Part shown: piece after piece, positions 9,430 to 22,413 of the stretch
Position numbering within the stretch: position 1 is the first letter of the stretch
Layout of the letters: every line of letters starts with the position of its first letter
NCBI RefSeq assembly: GCF_016906535.1
Contig: NC_057383.1
Location: 248,001-312,000, forward strand
DNA: 64,000 nt
Reading direction: 5' to 3'
Origin: Rhizoctonia solani
Taxonomy: Eukaryota; Basidiomycota; Agaricomycetes; Cantharellales; Ceratobasidiaceae
Program-made: the position numbers and the translations under genes
The notes under the pieces: model-generated
The model's database searches: none
Seen by the model: the letters and a program-made list of their open reading frames with translations, nothing else
Told to the model about the DNA's origin: nothing

Positions 9430-12400
9430 ATGGAAGCAGACACTGCAATGATTAGTGCATTGCCGGAAGAAACAGTAACAAGGAGTATACCTAAGTCAGC
9501 AATACTGTCCCCGATTAGTAGAAGACCACAATACCAAATACAAAGTGTACCAACAGTACTAGAACCCCCTGCAGAGATCAAAAGACCTGCTTCAGCACCA
9601 ATAAACCCACATCGGCAAACCCCAGTAAATAAACCCATCGAAATAGAACAGAGCAGACAGGGCATAAACAGCCCGAGTGCCAAAGCAAATGCTAGACAGA
9701 AAAACCGCTGGCAGATAGGGAATATAGTAACAAGGGACAATACAGTACCCTTAATAATAAGAACACCGCCTGGCCCCAGCAAAGGAAAGCAAGCAATAAG
9801 GAACACAAGCAGAAGAAAGGAAAAGAAAGAGGAAAGTCTACCTCGTAGACAACTAGACCCTAGGGAACAAACGCGCCTAGACTATGAACTAATAGACGCG
9901 ATTGGGAAGAACAGAGAGCGATTAGCCGCTCTACTGGACTATGAGGAATCAAGGGGAAACGGAGGGCGCGAGGCCCGAATATTATTCGCAAATACAAACA
10001 CAGAAATGCCAGTACAGGCAAAAGAGAAAGGAAAAGAACCCATAACTCCTAAGAACAAGAGTCGCGTGCAAGCCACATTAGGACTACCCATGAGCCAGCT
10101 GGAGGGCAAGCGCAAGTACACGCATACACCAGCTCCGAACACAGTAACGGCAAAGAACAGGGGACTGCCTACGGGTGGATACTTGCACGACCGATTAACA
10201 AACCCCACCAAAGAATTGGTAGCGGCCAACGGGAACCCCAGCGATTCAAGCGAATCGAGTAGCAGCTCAGACAGCAACAATGACTTCAATAACATGAGTC
10301 CGCATAAACTTGCTAAATACATTAAGAAATTAAAGAAGAAGAATAAAGAAAGAAAAGAAAAGGAAAAGCTGAGGAAACTACAACTCAGCGGGTTTAAGAC
10401 AAAGTTACCTACCACATACAACGGGTTGAACGACTTTGATACGTTCAAACAATTTGTTTACGAAGTAGAAACATGGCAGGAGGACACAGGATTCAAGGAC
10501 TATGAAGCCGTAAGGCACGTAAAAAGCTTCCTCAAAGATAAAGCGGCAAGCTACTATATGCTACATGTAGCCCCCGATGTCACTCAATATACACTGACCC
10601 TGGTATTCCAAGGGCTATTTGATTATTGCTTCCCGCCAGACAGTCAAGCAAGAATACGCCGCAAGTTTAACAATATGACACAGTCAGACCGGGGGTTTAG
10701 AGATTTCTACCGCAAATTATGTAAAATACAAAGAAGACTAGCGGACATAAACAATAAATCAATTGCTGTCCAAATGTGGGAAGGAGCCCACAGCTACATA
10801 CGCATAGAATGGGCAAAGAATGGATACTTGGCGGAACACAACTTGCCGGAGGAATTAGAAGAATTGGCAATTAGATTTGAAACCGCCGAAAAAATTTGCC
10901 AAACGGAAGAGAACCAAACAAATGATCGCCGAGACCAATCAACATACAAAGGCAAGCGCCCTGATTACCGTAAGCCTAGGGAAGGCAAAAGAAACGGTAA
11001 CACGCCCAGGCAAGATAAGCCGCACGTCAGTACCGATAAGTCTCCAAGAAAGGAGAAGGTACCTAGGCTCTTGCCAGAAAAGTTTGCAGAATATTGTGCA
11101 GCGGGAAAGTGCACATTCTGCCATGAGATTGGACATATAGCCAAGGACTGCCCAAAGCAAAACTTTGCTAAACCTAAGGGTATAAGCACGTCGGCTGTAA
11201 GCTTCGCCCGCATACATGAGCTAGAAACAGCAACAAGGGAGTCTAAATCGTTATACGCAATATCTCTTGACCCGGGGGACAACAACAAAATCGTATGTGA
11301 TACACAAACCTTAAATACATACGCGATAAAGAAAGAAACTCTACCGTCTATGGAATGGAACACATCCAAACCAAGGGACAAGGAAAGAAAGGTCCCACGA
11401 CCAATAATACTCAAGGTCCTAATTAATGGGAATCCTGCTCGAGCATTACTCAATAGCAGGTCGCACGGGGATTTTGTATCAACCACATTAGTAGACCAAT
11501 TGAAGCTAAAAAAGACCCGATTAGCTAAACCCATAGGACTACAAATGGCAGTATTGGGATCTAAGAGCTCAATTAATTGGTGCGCAAACGCTCTATTCCA
11601 GTACCAAGGGATAGAAGAAGATCGACCATTTGATGTAATGAATATAGAAAACTACGACTTAATATTGGGCACACCTTTCTTGTACCAATTCAAGGTCACG
11701 TTTGGACTCAACCCGCCAAATGTATTAATCGGTAGTAAAAGGGCAGTACCCCTACAGGGAGGTACAGTAACAAAGATAGCCTTGCTAGCAGCAGAACTGC
11801 TAGAGGATGAGATAGAAAAGGTGCGCGCTCAATTGAGCGACGCATGTAAGGACCTGTTCAAAACAGCAGCTGAAACGCCACTTCCCCCATTACGAGTGAT
11901 AAATCATCGTATCCCACTAATCAACAACAACAAACCCTTACCATGGCGATTGTCTAAGTGCCCTGAGAAATTAAGGGATCAATGGGAGAAGAAGAGAAAT
12001 GCATACGTACAGACAGGAAGATGGCGATTTGCGACGGGAAAGAACGCAACACCTATGTTATTCCTAACAAAGAAGAGTGCTGACGGGTCTGTCAAACTCC
12101 GTACAGTACTAGATAAACGAGCGTTGAATGATAACACTCATAAATTAGCCTCACTGCTGCCAGATCAAGCGGACATCCTATGGCAAGTACAAAAACATAA
12201 GTACCGGTCATTGATCGATGGAAAAGATGCGTACAAACAAATAAGGGTAGAACCTGAAGACGTACCACACACATTGTTTGTGACACCCGACAGTACTATG
12301 GTTAGCGAGGTAATGCAACAAGGCAATACAAATGCCAGCGCTACATACCAATCGCTCATGAATATATTACTCAAGAAGGGTCGAGGAAAATACTGGGATG

Positions 12401-15400
12401 TATTCTTAGACAATATAGTAGTATATACAAACTTGATCAAAGAGCATATATCCAGGATGAACAAACTCTTTGAGATATTGAGACGTGAGAAACTTTACCT
12501 TAGCAATGGGAAGATACAATTCCTAGTACGCAAACTAAACATACTAGGTCATGTGATCAATGAAAAAGGGATCCGAATGGACCCCAACAAAATCAACAAC
12601 GTACTAAAGTGGAAAACACCTACCACTAAGGAACAAGTGATGGCGTTCTTAGGAGCAGTCGGCTACCTAGCGCCTAATTGCGAGGGCATAAGAATACCCA
12701 TGGGGGTACTATCAAACCGATCAGCGGGAAACAAACACTGGAATTGGGACCATACGGCCCAACGTGCGTTCAAAGAAATAAAGACAATAGTACAGAAACA
12801 TAGGGACACTCACCAAGTCGCTATAGATTACAGTGAGGAGGCCCCTCCAATCAACTTAGTAACAGACGCAAGTTGCACCGGCGCAAGTGGTGTACTGTTG
12901 CAAGGAAAGGAACTAAGTAAGGCGCATGTAATCGCCTTTTGGTCGGGCAAATTTAATAGCACTCAGCAAAACTATGCAGTGCACGAATTAGAACTACTAG
13001 CAATCAAAGAGTCACTAGATCGATTCAGGCATTTATTAGTAGGATGTAAATTCAATATATACACGGATCACCGAGCTCTCAAACACTTTCAGACACAGAA
13101 GAACTTGAGCCCGCAACAAGTCCAATGGTTACAAGTGTTCAATGAATTTGATTATCGCATTATATACATCCCAGGAGAAATAAACGTATTAGCCGATACA
13201 CTGTCCCGAATATACGAAAATGAAAGACCAGGAACAGTAAGAGCCACAAGCAAATACGTGCAAGATAAGGATAACGTACCTGACCTTGAGGCATTTAGCG
13301 CCAAAGTCACGAGACATGTGACCGGCCCAATCACCTGACCGCTACTGGTAGCCAAAGAGGCCATAGCCGCCCAAATGCCAATATTAGGCAACCAAGCGAT
13401 CAAGACCCAGGGTCCAATGGAAATTAATGGGGTTGACCTACCTAATAAGGAAACAATAGAGGAACCTTGACGATCGTTGAGGAACCGTAAACCAGTAACA
13501 AAACTGGTTGTGTTGCATTCCCCGACACATAAGAGAGCCACACCAAAATGGAAGGCTAACAAATTGAAAGAGGCCAAAGATACCTTGATAAAGAAAAAGA
13601 TGCGCGCGGCTAAGAAAATAAACCCCAAGAGAGAACCTAAAAGTCACGGCACAAAGAATGATAAAGGGTCAATAACGGAAGACAAGAATGATCAGGCGAT
13701 GGAAATACGGGAAGAGAAAACCGCATACAATCCCAAAGAAGGGAAAGAAAAAGCGCCTGAAATGGAACAAACAAAATTACCCACACCTAATGTGTTTTAT
13801 GACCCCACACCAAACACACTCAAAGAGTTGAGAGGGCGGTATCAAGAAGATAAATTCTATAAGCTCATTATAGACAACCCGACGCACTTCAAGAAATTTG
13901 AATTGATTAATGATCTTATATACATAAAAGAAAACAAAGGGAAAGCCCTGTGCATACCCAATATAGAGATAGAGAGAAAGAAACTACGCAAACAAGTAAT
14001 TGAAGACGCGCACGTACAAATAGGGCACGGTGGAGCCAAAAGAACGAATTACGCGTTAAGAGGGAAAGCGTGGTGGAAAAATATGGTAATAGACGTACAG
14101 GACTACTGCGCGTCATGTCATATATGCGCAACAACAAAGCACCAGACGCAGACAAAAATGGGATTACTGACCCTGTTAGACCCAGCAAGAGAGCCGTGGG
14201 AATGCGTACAAATAGACTTCGTTGGACCGTTGCCCGAGTCAGAGAACCTAAACGGGAAATGGGACATGCTATGCGTAATCATAGACCAAGCAACGTCCAT
14301 GGCACAATTAGTACCAACAAAACAAACGTATAAGGCCCGCAACATGGCAGAAGTAATATTTGACAATATTTATAAATTACACGGGATACCACAAGCCATA
14401 GTGTCAGATTGGGACAAACTATTCGACTCCCAATTCTGGAGGGAACTATGTCGTCTCACAAGAACCAAACTAAGAATGAGCTCCGGATACCATCCGGAGA
14501 CCGACGGCCTAACTGAACAAAGCCATAAAACTTTGTTCCAGATCATCAGGCAGGCAATAGAAGGAAAACAAAATGAATGGGTAAAACACATACCAAGCGT
14601 CGAGTACGCAATGAACTTGGCAAGGTCTGAAGCCACGGGATACAGCCCGTTCTTCCTGAACTACGGCCAATACCCCACTGGTTCACGTTGGGACACAGAT
14701 AGCTTGTACCCAGGAGTACGGAAGTTCTTAGTCCGGCAAAGAGAAGCATTAGCAGCCGCACACAACGCCATAATAGACACACGTACACAAATGATAGCCC
14801 AGGCAAACAAACATCAACGCCCAGCGGATATAACTCAAGGAGACTTAGTATATCTATCAACAAAGAATCTAAGGCTCCCAAAAAAGATATCACGAAAGCT
14901 GGCAAGGAAATACATTGGACCAGTAAGAGTGACAAAAGAAATAGTAAAAGGAACAACATACGAGTTAGAACTACCAAATGATCTAAAAGATAGGGGCATA
15001 CACCCCGTGTTCCACGCGTCGCTGCTGCGCATTCACGTACTGAATGATGATAACAGGTTCCCTGCAAGGGCGGGAAACCCAACAGTATCCTTAACGGATG
15101 CACCTAAAGAATGGGCAGTACGAGCAATACTGCAGCACGCAGGAAAAGGAAAAGAAACCCAATATGAAGTGCTGTGGGCAAACCAAAGCAGAACTTGGGA
15201 AGATTATTGCGACATCAAGCATTTAGTTGCGTTAGACGAATACCTCAAACTGCAAGGGGTCAATAGCGTCCTAAACTTACCATGGACAGCTGAATATGGA
15301 ATAGAGGAACAGGAGTTCGGAAATGAGCTCAAGGAGAATGATATAAAAACAACTGAAAGCAAGGTACAAGTCAACAGCATCGCATTCAATAACATACTAG

Positions 15401-16353
15401 ACAATATCATACACTGTCGCAATATGTCTCGTACCAATACCTCCATCAAACAACAAAGCATTTATTTGTTCACTGCTGGCAAGCTTGTCGATTGCGGCGT
15501 ATATTGCGCCAACCTATTTTGTGTCAGCCATGGATCCCTGGATACTGCGGGCAGCGAACCGCCAAAGTACCAGGAGTTTAGATCAATGCTACACACGATT
15601 TGGGAACAGGGGAGTAACACAATTACACCCTCAAACCCTGCAGTCGAGATGCTTACAACGTCGATGAACAAGCTAGCAATAGCGTTAGGGCAAGCGAAGC
15701 AAGTTGCTCAACAGAAAGGGGTGCCGGCGAATGAAACAACTCAGAGATACCCAGTCCGTCCCCGGCACCAAGGGCGACCAATACAACGCGCATATATACA
15801 AGCGCGCCCACCTATCAACGCTCCTAAGGGGCCAAAAGCCCACAGGAACCCCCTCATTGATAGAATTGGTAATGGCATTCGTCAAACTAAGTACACGGAT
15901 GCTAATCAAAATCAACAGGGGCGCGCGTCAGCCTGTACAAAAGGCACAGGACGCGGGGAGGAGCTAGGAGGAGAGAATGGAGAGAAAAGTGGAGGAATGA
16001 GAAAGCAAAGGAACAAGGAAAGGAGAATAGAGACACGAAAGGAGACGGAGAGGAGAAACAGACCAATGCTTACAGAAAAAGCACTGAAGAAACTTCAGGT
16101 CCAAGTAGTGGACACAGTAATAACAAGGTGGATGGAGGGGTTACCGGCACCGTTCCCGACATTCCCAAAAGGGAGAACTATACTTGTCCCATACATGCCA
16201 ACAAAACCAAAGAAGTCATCAACGACAAAGACTGGGACTGGGACCGATTTGCTAACTCAGAAGCCAATTGAACCGCCAATCGGGGAGGGCGAATGTAAGG
16301 AGCACGTGACCCCGGGACACGGCCCCAAGGCCCCCGAACCTTACACACTATAA
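9430..16353 (+). pseudogene. Element F gypsy polyprotein (gag-PR-RT-RNase H-IN-chromodomain-like), decayed
   Basis: One frame runs from 9430 (first in-frame ATG; open from about 9287) to TAA near 16353, broken by in-frame TGA at 13336-13338 and 13468-13470. In order: basic N-terminus; gag (about 10380-10900); zinc knuckle CTFCHEIGHIAKDC (near 11106); protease with LLNSRSHGDF where LLDSGS is expected; RT with VFLDNIVVY instead of a YxDD box (near 12400); RNase H with VTDASCTG (near 12860); integrase HHCC (near 14010-14130) and DDE core (IDFVGPLP, SDWDKLF, TDGLTEQ); a chromodomain-like segment (about 15110-15250); then about 380 unrecognised residues that include a very purine-rich tract (15950-16070). 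The protease and RT catalytic losses are G-to-A changes. The element is dead, and is not closely related to families A and C. Confidence 0.85.
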
Positions 16354-16740
16354 AGAGAAATCAAATACATAATATATTTCATACCGCAGTAACAAACAAG
16401 CCCGCAGTAGCTGCGGACGTTAATGATAAGATATAATGAAATAAAGCCTTAGCACAAGTGCTAGGCCAAGAATCGGAATAAGACTGAATGATACCACACG
16501 CAGGTATATGCAACAGCAGAATACCCGTGTTGAAAACATATAAAAAGACCTATCAATAGTTAGCATGTAGACTCACAACTTTGTACTTTAATACTTTTAA
16601 TTCAATTGACTTTGATAGCCAACTTGCTTGACTCTAAACTCTGGTTTACTATTGTCTCACTCGTATTGATTCACGCAAGGTTGTTTATTACATTTGATTA
16701 CTAACATTACAGTTACCGTACGAATTCTACAACCTTACAT
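16354..16740 (+). other. Intergenic stretch with three small hairpins; no LTR found
   Basis: Three short inverted repeats follow the F stop: CCGCAG/CTGCGG with a 3-base loop (16402-16416), GCCTTAGCAC/GTGCTAGGC with one bulge (16446-16466) and ATACC/GGTAT (16491-16507). The expected 3' LTR of F is not recognisable. Just before 16741, CTAAC and TTACAG look like an intron branch point and acceptor of the following transposase gene. Confidence 0.4.
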
Positions 16741-18820
16741 ATGCGCAACCTATTACAACCACTCACCAATGCGGAACAAGTTGGGATGGAAGTAGTTTGC
16801 GCAGACAGCGGAGTTTGGCGCATATATCCAACCCTCTCGTCAGCTATTGCCAATTACCCTGAGCAATGTTGGAACGCTTGCTCCATTGGCTCTTTCTGCC
16901 CCGTTTGTCTAGTGCAGCCCAATTTGCGTGGAGACCTCCATCAGAACACTCCTCTTTGTGAGAAAATTCCTACCTTGGAGGCAATCAAGGAACATTGTAA
17001 GGAAGGTTTGCCAAATTTTGAAGACTTTGGGTTGCACAATCAATGGCCCTGGTGGAATCAACATACCTACATTGACATTGCAACGATGCACACGCCCGAT
17101 CTACTCCACCAATGCCATAAAGGCGTTTTCAAGGACCATCTAGCAAAATGGCTACCCAAGATTATTGGTAAAAAGGAGCTCAACTTACGATACAAGTTGA
17201 TGCCACGTCATCAAGGGATATGACACTTCAAGAGAGGAATCAGCAAACTCTTGCGGTCAACCGGTCGCAAAGCCAAGGAAATGATGAAGGTGTTCTTACC
17301 TGTCGCTGCCGATGCAGGCCCTAAAGTTGTTGATGCAACACTCGCTCTGCTGAAATTCATGTATCTGGCTCACTCATCAACTCTCACCAAGACCAAACTT
17401 GAGGAAATGGATCAACATTTAGCAACATTCCACCAAAACAAGGCAATATTCAAGCAATGGCTGAAAACCAAAAGGAAATTTCATAATATACCAAAGTTCC
17501 ACCAACTTCAACACTATACCCACTCAATTTGCATGCTCGGCACGCCTTATGGATACAACACCAAGGCTCCAGAGAGACTTCACATCAACCTGACCAAGGC
17601 CGGATTCAACGCCTTGAATAAGATTGATGACACGGAGCTGGAGCAAATGGCGGAATATATAATGAGAATGGATGCATTGGCATTGCATTGGGCGTACTTA
17701 ACTTATATGGATAGCCCCAAAGGCAACAAAGATTTGGACTGGGACAAAAGGGCTGAGTCGAGGGGGGAGACATGGTGGGAAGAGGGCAAGATGGGAGATG
17801 AAGATTATATGTTGGACACATTGGAGGGCGGCACTCAAGATGAGGACAGAGAAAGCAAGGCTAGCCAGTGTAACTCGGACGATGAAGAGGGCGAAGACAA
17901 TGAGCCAGACAATTTGGCAGACGGTTGTGTTGTTGACCGGGTCATCAAAGGCAGGGTCCAAGTGTCAGATCAGGGCGGGAATGGAGACAACCTGGATACC
18001 AACGTGGGGATGGATTCGGCGCCAAAATTGTACTATCCGACTCCGGAGCTTGTTACTGCCAAGGGCCGCCGCAAGGTGCCCTCGACAGTCAACCACTTGG
18101 TTAAAGCTCACTGTGCAACAAACCTTGTGCGCGATATATCCACATTTCTAAAAAAACTGAACCCTACCTGGCCAACAACTATACTTTCACCGGACGATAC
18201 CTTGCACATCTGGACCGTTATTTGCTTATTTCACCCTACTCTCCCATTCAAGGCCTTAGAGCCACCACAAGTTGACCACGTCCAGGCTTGGCCGACCAAG
18301 TTTGACTTGATATAGCGTGTTTGTTGTGTTGGACAATTTGATACCGTCCTTGTCCTCACATATCCAGACAAAGCGGGTATTCATTGTGCGTAATTTCATT
18401 GTTTTATTGCCATCCTTTATTGAGCTGAAAATTTGTCGTTATATACTTGCAGGGTATTGTGCTGCCCGCGTCCGCCTAATATTCGAACTCCCAGCTTGGT
18501 TCTATCAATTGTACCCACAGAAGTTGGCGTACGTTGAGTGGTTTAATCAGTTTGGTCAATCCCCTACAAAACACCTGAACGCCTACACAACAACAAAGTC
18601 ATTTGATCAAGCTCAGAAACCCTTAACAGCAATCATTCCAATATCTAGAATTTCCATGGCTTGCCATCTAGGACCAAGATTTAGCACAATCGACAAAGAA
18701 ACGCGGCTTACGCTCCACACCAACATTTTTGACGTGTGCCAATCATACATATTCAATCAGTTCAGCAACTATTATACCTTTGACCTCCTAGAGCATTGGA
18801 TTTTGGCGGATAAAGCTTGA
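16741..18820 (+). pseudogene. Plavaka-type (CACTA-like) transposase, 5'-truncated, two nonsense codons
   Basis: The frame carries blocks I recognise from fungal Plavaka transposases: CPVCLVQPNLRGDLHQN, YIDIATMHTPDLLHQCHKG, LMPRHQGI, HFKRGISKLL, YNTKAPERLHINLTKAGF and the C-terminal ARVRLIFELPAWFY, ISRISMACHLGPRF, FNQFSNYYTFDLLEHWI. Frame-preserving faults are TGA at 17221-17223 (where Arg is normal) and TAG at 18313-18315. An intron at 18377-18452 (76 bp, GTATTC...TGCAG) restores the frame to the last exon, so the open frame at 18317-18820 is not a separate gene. The N-terminal half is missing. The enzyme would cut and paste a DNA transposon; terminal inverted repeats were not found. It is surely inactive. 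Confidence 0.85.
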
Positions 18821-18870
18821 TGTTTCATCACTACACAAGGATACTATTGACTTGCAAAACGGTATGTTTG

Positions 18871-19431
18871 TGTTATAACCTCCTTACATATACCATCAGA
18901 ATCGGACGAATTTTCTATTATTTTTAGTATTTTTTACGGACTCAATATCTTATGTTTTTCGATCACGTGATCTCGGCGCTTATTATGCCGAGATGCCGCG
19001 CCGAGATGCCGTGCCAAGGGCGCTTAGGAGAAATCCACGCTTCTGCGCAGTCCGCAGCACGCTTCTCTTTTCACATGTAGGCTTCTATTCACACACGCAC
19101 AGACCACATGTAGTTAGTAGTATTGTCTATATATACAGCAGGAAAATTGCTTGGAAACCCCAAGTCGATTTTACCTCGTCTCTTATTCATTAGGGAAGGT
19201 AGCCAGCCAGCTAAGTAGCCAGCCCCTAAGTAGTTCCCAGACGCTCATCACCCCTTCACTCACCACACCTCCCAGGCCTAAGGCCCCCTCGCAGTAGTAT
19301 AGAATTAGTAGACCGCCCTAAGCGGTATTAGTATTGCCTAGATAGTTAGTTACATAAGCAGTGTCTGTAGTAGTACGGCCATAAGCGCCTGCCCACTAGC
19401 GTGTACCCAACCTTACAGTTGGCGTACAACA
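18871..19431 (+). repeat. Solo LTR, family A
   Basis: 561 bp, TGTTATAACC...GTACAACA, flanked by GTTTG on both sides (18866-18870 and 19432-19436). It landed about 50 bp after the Plavaka stop. The precise duplication marks it as the product of LTR-LTR recombination of a complete element. Confidence 0.95.
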
Positions 19432-19436
19432 GTTTG

Positions 19437-21251
19437 CGTCCATAGTCCTCATAACCCTTGATATGTACTTTGTGATATGTAAACTATTCTCAATATTTCT
19501 ACGTCCCATGGCAAGATATGTTTCCTTCATACTCAATACAGCATGCTACGCATACATATCTCTTGTCCACATGACTCATTCCAAACATTAAATGACTGGA
19601 GTGACAATTAACTACCAATAATCAAGGTTATGGAATTCACGTTCAATTCATCCAAGTGATTGTATGCACAAATGTAAGCTCACCTTGTTGCACTGAATGA
19701 CCCATGCCACTTGTAAGTTGTTTGAAAGCCACGTGACCTATCCAGTCTGTTCAACCAACTGTCACTCTCTTAGTGACACACATTCAACACTCGGAGTTCA
19801 CACCCAGAACTTGTGCACAGCAGCTACAAAAACCTCACCCCAACACTTTGCGCTACATTGCCAACATATTTTCCAGCCTCTCAATAGCTTGCCCTGAAGC
19901 TGAAATATCACTGAGCTTATGTGTCAGAACCCCTTATTTATCCAGGTCTGTGGTTCCATGCGCTGGTTGTGGCAATTGTTGATCTCTTGATAATCTTGTT
20001 GTTCACCTGCAGACTATCAATATCTGTTAGCTTTGTACAGCTGCTTTGCTCTAGAGTCAAAAGTTCTACATCTCTCAGTTAGTTGATTCTTTCAAAACAA
20101 CACAAACAACCAGTATTGATTTCTTTTGGTTATTCTTCCCACTTACTCAGACTTGTCTCTGATGAACAACGCCAGCTTGTTTCTGCACTCAGTGCTAGTT
20201 AATGACCTGAGCGCACCTACTCCATATCTTTGTCAATCCAACAACACGGGTATTGAACAAGTACGTAAACTTAACATTGCATTACTCAGTGTTGAAAGTG
20301 CCGGTAGTGCCATGAAAGCCCAGAAATCTAAGTCAAGAGAACCAATGGATGGGTGAGTACTATGCAAGCAAGAGTATGTATGCAGCGCCGTGGATGTGAC
20401 CATTACTGTCCATTGCTTTTTGTTTCACAGGCCCCACTTGTAAGGCATGGGTAGTGAATTCTGAATAGCATGCACAGGTAGATGGTTGCATACCCAATAC
20501 TAGATACATGCAATTGCTTGGTGCATCAGATACAGATAAAAATAGCTAATTTGAACATATCCTAGGCAGTCCTTCCAAGTTTATTGACATGCTATATTAC
20601 AAGTCCCTTTTTGGCAAGTTGCCACAGCGTGCTTGACGCTCACCATGAAAACAATCAAATGGGGTATCCTCCAACATGCTGCATGGGAACATGAATCTAC
20701 CAGGTAACTAGTTATTTTCCAGTCCAAATTCTCACTCAATTAGTGATTTTCTCAATATTTTTCTTATTGAATGTGGCTCAAATTATTTGCGCCAACCATG
20801 TACATGACTAAAATCAAAGCTTGCTCAAATTAAGTGGGCGCTTGATGCATTGATTTTGAATTTCTGCAGTCACCTGACCATGTTGTGATCAACAGACCAT
20901 TTTGGACCAGGCTCCTGGCGTTCAAAGTAGTATGGTGATACACTAAGCATAAGCAAATATCCCCATTCATTCTGTGTATCTAACTACTCATACAATCACC
21001 TTTTGTTTTGCAGTTTAACCGCCCAATATTCCAGTTATTGATCAGGTACGTGAGATTGAAAAGCTTCCTTGATTGCATCCTCACTTCAAGGCTTTTGATT
21101 TGACTACAATCTTCTGTAGACCTATTTATCCCTTTTTCTAGGGTACAAATATTGCCAGGCTTGTGCCACTCCTTCATCTTTGGTTTGTAAAGCTTACTCA
21201 TCAGGTATGTTACTCCAGCTGTATATTGTTGATTGCTCAAAATATTGCAAG
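19437..21251 (+). other. 1.8 kb without a recognised gene
   Basis: AT-rich sequence with short open frames. One at 20126-20356 ends before GGTGAGT, a good splice donor, and could be an upstream exon of the helicase remnant or of another gene, but I recognise nothing in it. No LTR, tRNA or terminal repeats of the Plavaka element were seen. Confidence 0.35.
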
Positions 21252-22413
21252 GTTCAACACCAAGTGGCCATACCCTCTGGGTATCCCTACATCCATATCA
21301 AGTAACATGTATCTCCAGAGGAACTGGCTTGGGAATACACCTTTACTTTGGGTCCGTTCCAACAACTCTCTGTTTGAGGGACAAGCAGCAAGTGATCTAT
21401 ACATCAAGGTATGTTGGGTAGGTGACGTCTGACTCCCAAGCTTACGCACTTCCAGGGCCTCAGTAACCAAAAGTATCAGGAGATGCTTGCTGAATTTGGG
21501 GATGTTGGGCTAATGACTGGTGATGTTACCATTAATCCAACTGCGTCATGTTTAGTCATGACAACCAAGGTAAGCCTTGTCACTCAGGCTTGTGAGTGAT
21601 GGTATTCATACTCAACTAGATTCTCCATTCCATGTTATACCAGGGCTCAGAGATCATGCGTTCAGTTGCATGGGTTATTTTTGACAAGATTCATTACATG
21701 CAAGATGGTGGTGAGTTGATTGCGGAGTGTATCTTATTACATATTTGCTTGACTCTGTTCTTAGAACATTGTGTTGTTTGGGAGGAGACAATTATTCTTC
21801 TCCCTCATACTATTCACTATGTCTTTCTCTCAGCCGGCTGGTCACATTTCAACATGGCAATCAAGATTTTGGATGGGGTGTTGTTGTCACTTTCACGCAA
21901 AGGGCTGCTCCCTAGGTGCACGCAGTTATGTTTGATTCATATTTTACTAACTAGGGAAGCTAGAACAACAAACCGGTAATTGCTACATTTGAAGCCCTCC
22001 CACCTCAAGAAAAGTACGTTGTGGACTTGCTTCTCCATTGCGCCAAGGGGTCTACAACTGGCAGCACTACAAAATCAAACCCTGAAACCCCTGCATCCAG
22101 AGCATTCAAGCCATGTCCTACTGGGCAGGAAGGCAAACCATTTGAATGCCCTGTGCTCTTGTCAACAATTGCAAGTATCAGCCATCTCCACGTTCATCTT
22201 CCAAAAGATTTATGCCCCTTGGCTGGATGCAAGATGGTGTGGAGGTTGTTCTTGAGGTAAAAAGGCGGTTCCCAAGGGGAATTGCCTTGCTGGATCCAAT
22301 CACCAACATGAATATCAAGGATATCAAGTTCAAGGAGCTAGTTGATGTGAGTTCTCAACTATTTGTGGGCTCTTTACTCAACCAGGGTGTAGAAAATTGC
22401 AACGCTGGAGAAA
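21252..22413 (+). pseudogene. MTR4: Mtr4/Dob1-type DExH RNA helicase remnant, N-terminal and arch part
   Basis: Translated pieces in exon order match the exosome cofactor helicase Mtr4: HQVAIPSGYPY and YTFTLGPFQQLS (21252-21376), KQQVIYTS (21381-21405), [20 protein letters not shown] and [13 protein letters not shown] (21459-21569), [17 protein letters not shown] followed by KIHYM (about 21620-21710), [12 protein letters not shown] (about 21776), DFGWGVVV (about 21870), KYVVDLLLHCAKGS (about 22010) and RFPRGIALLDPI (about 22265). Introns with GTAAGC...CTAG type borders separate them. Broken features: in-frame TAA and TGA in the first exon, no Walker A exon, DEIH box changed to DKIH, and RecA2 missing. 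It continues after element A4 at 28656. Confidence 0.85.

Noticed and set aside
9426..11534. Hydrophobic minus-strand frames that could suggest membrane proteins
   Set aside because: They are antisense to the Lys-rich gag region of element F, whose codons read as Phe/Leu/Ser on the other strand.
16354..16740. 3' LTR of element F
   Set aside because: No sequence here matches 9200-9322 and no TG...CA repeat with a duplication could be set.
18317..18820. Separate 167-residue gene
   Set aside because: Only the part after the acceptor at 18452 is coding; it is the last exon of the Plavaka transposase.
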